From the NCBI GenBank assembly GCA_947172415.1, contig OX359189.1:5594501-5658500 (forward strand): a stretch of DNA of 64,000 nucleotides, in the 5' to 3' direction. The position numbers were made by a program, and so were the translations under genes. Source of the DNA: Chondrosia reniformis. Its lineage: Eukaryota > Porifera > Demospongiae > Chondrillida > Chondrillidae. A model generated the notes under the pieces. That model did not search any database. It was not told where the DNA came from and saw only the letters and a program-made list of their open reading frames with translations. This document shows positions 57,890-64,000 of this stretch, one piece after another. Positions within the stretch are counted from its first letter, which is position 1. Every line of letters begins with the position of its first letter.

Positions 57890-58800
57890 ACGATGAAGGC
57901 CTGAGTGGCTTTGCGAAAAATACTAGCCAAATCACAAACTTAATCAGACTTTTCACCAACCCATGGCTGCCTTCATCAGTGTATGATTAACACTTACAAG
58001 CAATATGTATAATATAAAATGTGCAAACAGGCAATAATGTAGTCATGTGAAGCATGCCTTCAACCAGACCAAAAACAATACCAGAAAAAAATGTGGAGGA
58101 ATAGTTCAATCTGATAGTGATGCGTAGAGTTGGTGCCCTTTCCTCTGTTGGTATGGTAGTGCTGAAAGTGCCAAGACTCCAGCATACAGTTTGTCTGGGT
58201 GTGAGGGTGTCCCCATTCTTAGAGCACGGTGGGGTTCATAAAAATCTAGGGATCTGACTGTCTGCCCAACGTATATCCGAGAACATTCAGCACATGGGAT
58301 GTTATACACTACACCCTTCCTGCAGCTCATAGAGACAGGGATATGGGTGCACCTACTCCTGTCTTATATATAGGTATGGAAGGGGCGGAAGATGACCTAG
58401 ATGGCCAATGGGCTCAACATTCTGTGAACGGACTCAGACAAACCGTTGAAGTAGGGATGGTCAACCATGCATGCCTCTCAATACAATCTGATCTGGTGGC
58501 CTCAGGTTGAACTGTGAAGTGGTTTTCCTGTGGATAAAGCCTGCTGGATACCCATTCCCCTGGGGGAGTATCAGTGACATGCTTCTCCTCCTCAATATAC
58601 TTGGCCCACTCCTGACGATAAGAGGGCCTTGGCTCTGTACATCAGTGTCCTAGACTGCTCTCTTGTGTGTGGCTGGATGATGAGGCTGGGAATTCAGATA
58701 TTGATCCATATGGGTGGACTTGTGGAACACGGAGGTATTGACGGAGCCGTCCTCATCTCGAGTCAGGACAGGAAAAGGAGTTGTCAAGTTTTGTGATTTG
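57890..58800 (-). mobile_element. Penelope-like element, 3' part
   Basis: From high to low: a linker region with VNTSVFHKSTHMDQYLNSQ and PHHPATHKRAV, then GIY-YIG (58330-58200) with GVVYNIPCAECSRIYVGQTV, then a hammerhead-like tail at 57940-57979. The order linker, endonuclease, ribozyme tail is that of Penelope-like elements. Broken, several lesions. Confidence 0.75.
57940..57979 (-). ncRNA. Hammerhead-like tail of the 58-kb Penelope-like element
   Basis: Minus strand CTGATGA at 57979-57973, a GC-rich helix II region and GAAAAGTC. An inverted relative (GATGAAGGCC, then GCGAAAAATA) lies at 57893-57930, so the end is palindromic, as at 2922/3567. The pairing is imperfect. Confidence 0.35.
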
Positions 58801-59136
58801 ACTAGCATTTTTTGCAATTTATAGAGAAATGATTATGTATAGTATACAGGAATACACTTTGATTTTTTACAGTGGTGCATTTATAATCTCCCCTCTATCT
58901 CATTATCAATTTTAGCATCAGTATAGGGTACAACGTCATTTGTTTATTTTTACCTCATAAATCATATTATATTTAGCCTTTGTCAGTTCAGCTAAAGAAT
59001 CTTCTGAGGCTATAATACAGAAGACTCATCCTGAAATCCTTGAATAATCCTTAAATGGATTTTATTCTGTGATTATGACTATATAATATACTTATATTAA
59101 TAGGTAGTTCACATGTGCTTATGTGTGTATCGGAAA
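58801..59136. other. No gene recognised
   Basis: AT-rich; nothing supported. Confidence 0.3.
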
Positions 59137-59371
59137 GTATGGTAGTACTCTCTAGAAATGGCTGGAAAAAATGGCCGCCTAATCCAATGTATTAGCAAGC
59201 AACACCTCATAAATCACCAACGCCCAAACACAGAAGTGTATGGTTAAGTTACTTAAATTTCAGTATATATGCAACTTCTGTATGATTAGCCTTATCATAT
59301 AAATCAGTGTCTTGTTTCGATACATTTTGCAGATGTATTAGTGAATACTGCCATTCCTACTTCCAACATCA
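59137..59371. repeat. Dispersed repeat R1, copy 3
   Basis: GTATGGTAGTACTCTCTAG to CTGCCATTCCTACTTCC. Its right part is inverted relative to copy 2, showing that the family is modular. Confidence 0.6.
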
Positions 59372-59891
59372 TATTTATAAATGTTTTTTATTTACTTGTA
59401 GTATATATAACTCCTGTGTGTATAGTGCCAAGTTATACAACTACTTTCTTATCCACTTTTAAGTGTATACAAACATATGGTAACAATTGTCAATTGATAT
59501 AATATTCTACTAGCAAAACATACAAATCAGAAAATGTGAACATACAGCAATAAGGTAAGTATTATATGTATGTAGACATCCACTTACAGATTTCTCTTAT
59601 TTCACACACACACACATATATATCCATATTTCATTACAGGCACTCTAGCTGAAGTGATGATGAATCAACAGTGACAATGCTTATATGGTATATCTATTAA
59701 TTGGAGTGATAACACCATGTTACTATTCATTTTACTTGACGAGGCTTCAATAGGTTAAAATAAAGGAAAAGGTTTACATAGTTTGTACATGCCCAGCATT
59801 AATTGTATATACATGTACGTACATGCATTTGTATTATTTCGGAACAGATCAAATGGTTAGAATGTTTAGGATAAAAACTCTTATCATTAAT
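59372..59891. terminator. 3' flank of the BRWD/PHIP-like gene
   Basis: On the minus strand an AATAAA begins 8 nt after the first base of the stop codon (plus-strand TTTATT at 59890-59895 overlaps the stop), so further poly(A) signals downstream are more likely. AT-rich, no gene. Confidence 0.25.
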
Positions 59892-62800
59892 TTATTGTGT
59901 TGAAAATCTGAAAGTTGGTTTCACTGTTCTACCGAGTCTGGTGATAACTACTGGTTGGTTTATACAATTTTCTTTGGAACTCATAGTGGAGACATTGAAT
60001 AGTTTCGTAGATCTCCTACGGAGTCTCTTTGAAATGGGTTGATATTCATCTTCTGAGCCCGAATGTTCAGAAGAGCTATTACTAATGTCACTGTGCACCG
60101 AATTAACACTGTCTTCCTCTGCACTATAATGTTCAAAGTCATCGCTTTCGACACTGTTTTCATCAGCAGCTGTAGCACTGGACACAGAGGGCGTCTTGGT
60201 CTTTTTATTTGTACTGTTACCAAAGTTTGACTCTATGTCAGATTGAGCCATGCGTGCTTGACATCCATCCTTCCATTCAGAGATACATACATTGCTCCAA
60301 AATAAAGGGAGTGTTTCTTGAAGCCAGGTTTTCAATTGTTGGGTGAGGTGGAAGATCTATATTGGTTTAAAGGATGAGGTAAATTAAATGACCTTAAAGC
60401 AAAAAGCTGCATTCAAAAATGGAGGGGTAAGCAGTAATAAATGTAAACAAGATGATCTGAACTGATTCTATTTATGTGACTTTTGATAGACACATGAATT
60501 AATATCGCAAATGCTGTACGTACTTAAAACTCAGCAAGTTTATTTAATTTAGGCTAAAAGATTGTTAGCAAATCAAATGTTTAATTAAAATCTTAGTAAA
60601 CCTTTTTAGTGCAGTTAGAAACTCAAAAAATAACTACACTGTAAATAAAGATGTATAGGCCTATATATTTAATACAACATGCAAATTATATTCTCATGCA
60701 GATTTCAAGCAATCTGATCAAGAAATCCTATGGACTACTACTATCCTACAACTTTAAAAAAACTCCATAATGTATATGTCTAACACATAAGGATATCTAG
60801 GTTTTGTATAGGCTCACAGTAAAAAAATTCTGATGTACTTCATATCATACAATATTATAAAGCTAATTAACACAAAAATATTAATTGAATGTCTATCTCA
60901 TAGTGCATGTTTGTTAAAGATCTCTGGTAGGTATTACAGAAAAAAAAAACGATTTACTTGGTGGTATCTTTAAATTATATAATATACACACACCATACAA
61001 CATGTGTACAAGATTAAAACATATTATGTCATTGCTATTATCATGTTCCAGTCTAACAGTAGAACTTACAGATTTTGGAAAGTATTTTACAGCTTACTAG
61101 TGAATGGCTGTTAGTGTTGTAAACTTCAGAGTTGCTAATCATTAATTGTAAATCAGCAACGTAGTCATCTGGACTTGCATAAATTTCCCTTTGAAGTTTT
61201 TTTTCAATTGTATCCAAATCAATTGGAGTTTTCACGAAGTTCATATAATCCTAACCTCATAAAAATGAAAAAATTATTAATACACATGCGAATGCATATA
61301 AAGTACATACATGTACGTAAGTAAAATACACTAATACAAAAAACAAGCCAAACGAGCAGTAGGAGCTAGGAGTTCATCTTAATAATGTTAGATAATGAGT
61401 GGTACATGAATAAACTTAGCACTATTTCATTTAAATCACAAAGTTTGTGCAATTAAAATTTCACATTAAATGACAATAAGTATATATGGTTAGATGAAGT
61501 TAAAATATTACTATACACATACATATGTACAGTCGGAGTATATACGTAGTCAATGAATAAGGAACCCACAGTATATACTTCAGTGTCAACCGGTGCCACA
61601 AATGGTTCAGCAAAAGGCTTTTTCAAAATTTCCTGCAATATTTCTAAGGCAGTCTTGTTCCAATCCTATTAAATACAAAAAAGATCAGAGATAAAGAATG
61701 AAGAAACATTGGGATGCATACAGATTACATAAGAAAAGAAATATGAACGTTTATATGCCATTCCTATTGTTACAATCAGACTCTTGTTAAGATTTACACT
61801 AAATTTGGTGCCTCTTTTAAATTTAATTAAGAAAGTTCCTAGTTTAACTGTAACGAGAGGCATACTTATTTTCTTATAATTGAGAAGCACATACTTGACT
61901 GATGGTACAGGACCTTCTTTTTCTAGTATTATCCCATTCTGTTGGTGAATATTTCTGCACAAAGAGTACAAAGGAGAAATTCCTCAATACGGTAGAAATA
62001 ATTTATGGGATAAACACATTTATTTTTACCATAATCAGCAATACTATATTAATATAATTAAAACAAGTTATTTAAATAAAAAAATTCAAGGATTCCCTGG
62101 GTTTGTCTGTCTTAAATCACTTGCATCCAAACTGTAGCAAAATGTATTCTTCTATATTACTCTATAGTTAATGGCCATGGGTAATAATAATAAGGGATGT
62201 CTTTTAAGTCAACATACGTATACTTATAGATCTCAAGTAGTATTTATATACGTAGAATAACATATAGATAATAGGAAGTCCTAAATAATAATTAGAACAT
62301 CTACGTATGTAATAATAAGTAGTATTCAAAATTTAAAAGGATTTTGACATAAATAACCCACAAAGTAAGGAACATACGTATAAAGTGGTTATGAAAATTT
62401 ATACTTGATGGCTTACACGTTTTCTTGTGATAGGAGCAGTATTTCCCAAGTTTTCCTGAATAATAGATATAGGCAAAACAGTTGACACATACATACATTA
62501 TGAAATGGTATGGATTGTTTATTGCGATCATATTAGTAAAGGGATTCAGATGAGTCTCAGCAACACAATTGTTTTATCAAATTTGGACGTTTCCACCTGA
62601 AGGTCTTCATCAGCAATGAGGACATACATTATGTACATACTTATATACGTAGCTACAAGATCCCCTTTGAATTTGATACTTTTCTGTATTGTGAGTGCTG
62701 TACAAAAACATTTGCTATATATTACACTACAGCTAAAAGACATAATGTGTATTTATGGAGCTCTCATGTATAAACAGTAAGTCTACCAATCTAACAACAA

Positions 62801-64000
62801 ACTTAAATAAAAAAAATAAAAATAAAAAACCTTTGAAACAAAATTACTATATGAATAAGTAATCCTAATTTACATATTACCTCTAGAATTTCATTGCTGG
62901 TAGACGGTTCATCTTGTGTTACAGAAATCTTTACAAGGTTGAGTGGAGAGGAGGATCTTGAAGAGGGATCATAGTAGTTGGTCACATTGTTACAAGCTGG
63001 ATCACTAATGGACATATTCAGGAAATTAACTGATAAATACTGGTAGATTACACCTTCCATTTTCTACTTTGTACATGTTTGTCAGTTGAATCAACTCTAG
63101 TATTTGCTATAGGATGTGTCTAGGTTGTTGAAAAGCTTAACAAAAAATATGTACACATATCAGCTAAACTGATGAATGATTAAGCAATTAGGCTAATGCA
63201 TAATATGACTAAGGAATCATTGTCTTTAAACAGTTGTGGATGACAGGTTACCATATTGGTGGCTGTATGCATACACTCTTTCTCTATATAAATCACAAAG
63301 GAGAAATGGTTAGAATACAAAAGGCACATCTGTAATCTACTAGTAGTGCTAACATTCAGTTTAGAATCTGCCAAAAAACTTAGGAAGTGAAGTATTTCTT
63401 TATTGTTATTTCTCAAAAACAATTACTAAGAGTTTTGGAATTTATTAAAGCAACTTACTGAATGTATTTGCACAACATTTGAGCCACTACTAGTGCTTGA
63501 TGAACAATGACGCTGTCCTCTTCATTGTATGACAATGCATTGCGATACAGTAACACTACATCCCACAATATGGCTATCTTTCTCCTACGAATAGTCAACC
63601 ATAGATGATGTAAAAAGGTACAAATAGTGATAATCACAGAAAAACACAGGTAAGGTAGTGTAGCTATGCAGCTGAATTTCATCAGGTAGGGAGTAAATAA
63701 CACACAAAAGTAAGTACGTAGTTCTTGATTGCAACATATAATTGTCGCTCAGTCTAACCCAAGTAAGAACCATCAACTTTGTGGCTACTCTGCATTTACA
63801 TAGGTACTGACCTGTAGAAATAGTTTTGCAACCTTGCTTTGATCATTGTAAGATCCATAGGTAAAGGTACTACAGTGCAGTAATTTGGATACTCTGTCAG
63901 GTCCACTGGGGTAATAAAATGCTTAGCTTCTTCTACTTTACTGAAAATATCTTCAATGCCATCAAGAATTCTTTCTCTTGCAATATGCACATTTTCATCA
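59892..64000 (-). CDS. PHIP-like: BRWD/PHIP-like double-bromodomain protein, C-terminal part
   Basis: Eight exons on the minus strand: 64000-63812, 63584-63459, 63004-62881, 62455-62417, 61954-61895, 61665-61579, 61250-61098 and 60356-59892. All have GT-AG borders and matching phases, with no stop until 59892. Bromodomain 1 has FITPVDLTEYPNYCTVVPLP and RLQNYFYRRKIAILWDVVLL, closely like human PHIP in its PxYCTVV and FYRR parts. Bromodomain 2 spans three exons: FAEPFVAPVDTEDYMNFVKT, IDLDTIEKKL, SNSEVYNTNSHSL. Family role: nuclear WD40-bromodomain proteins that read acetylated histones and may serve as DCAF-type CUL4 adaptors. The WD40 half would lie beyond 64000. The tail is Ser/acidic and ends in a basic KRLRRRSTKL patch, likely a nuclear signal. 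Confidence 0.88.
62545..62620 (-). ncRNA. Hammerhead-like tail in an intron of the BRWD/PHIP-like gene
   Basis: Minus strand CTGATGA (62613-62607), helix II GACC-TTCA-GGTG, GAAACGTCC (62593-62586), then a GTGTTGCTGAGACTCATC tail. It has UC at the cleavage position and a self-complementary ACGT helix III. It is in sense orientation within the intron after the 63004-62881 exon, so it would be transcribed with the host pre-mRNA. Confidence 0.5.

Noticed and set aside
60135-60175. CTGATGA...GAAAGCG on the minus strand, hammerhead-like
   Set aside because: It lies in the coding exon of the bromodomain gene, helices I and III cannot form, and the acidic residues explain the sequence.
1-64000. tRNA, rRNA, CRISPR array, bacterial operon signals
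   Set aside because: No tRNA-type A/B boxes, rRNA stretches or spaced repeat arrays were seen; the sequence is animal nuclear DNA.

Overview
The window looks like nuclear DNA from an invertebrate animal. A demosponge fits best: the DNA is AT-rich, host genes have short GT-AG introns, and several repeat-borne protein types are ones I associate with sponges and cnidarians. The species call is inference and cannot be settled from sequence alone. Most of the 64 kb is mobile-element debris lying between a few host genes at the ends and one in the middle.

Host genes. At 0.4-2.4 kb there are exon-like pieces of an unrecognised gene on the minus strand. A six-exon coiled-coil gene (2364-5966, plus) closes into 211 codons with no stop. 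A SAM-domain gene starts at 21.45 kb and runs to about 22.56 kb. The best-supported gene is at 59.9-64.0 kb on the minus strand: eight consecutive exons with matching phases encode the C-terminal part of a BRWD/PHIP-type double-bromodomain protein, and the gene runs off the right edge.

Mobile DNA. A Merlin transposon with long inverted repeats and a 9-bp target duplication lies at 11.44-12.97 kb. Four piggyBac remnants and one piggyBac-like MITE lie between 17 and 40 kb. A CR1/Jockey-like LINE sits inside a piggyBac copy and is itself split by a 1.2-kb repeat. A 1.78-kb TA-flanked element with a C2H2 finger and GGATCC-rich ends lies at 24.7-26.5 kb. Other pieces are ZNF862-like hAT fragments, two CACTA fragments, a DDE transposase of the kind common in fungi, and a gene with a DNCxGQNKN motif. 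Penelope-like (GIY-YIG) elements are present, and there are fossil Ty3/Gypsy pieces. Two large inverted duplications (about 2.1 kb and 1.8 kb) join the 14-24 kb and 27-36 kb regions.

The most interesting signals are RNA. Three complete type I hammerhead self-cleaving ribozymes can be folded by hand at 47.5, 51.7 and 51.85 kb: all have the CUGANGA and GAA cores, three closed helices and a UC cleavage site. At least five further hammerhead-like cores sit in the 3' tails of Penelope-like elements or in small foldback repeats. A second unusual unit is a DDE integrase-type transposase at 53.27-54.57 kb, which converges tail-to-tail, 65 bp apart, with a UIM-HECT ubiquitin-ligase-like gene. A second UIM-HECT copy lies about 6 kb away.

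Limits: no database search or folding program was used. Exon models, family names and repeat boundaries come from reading the sequence.
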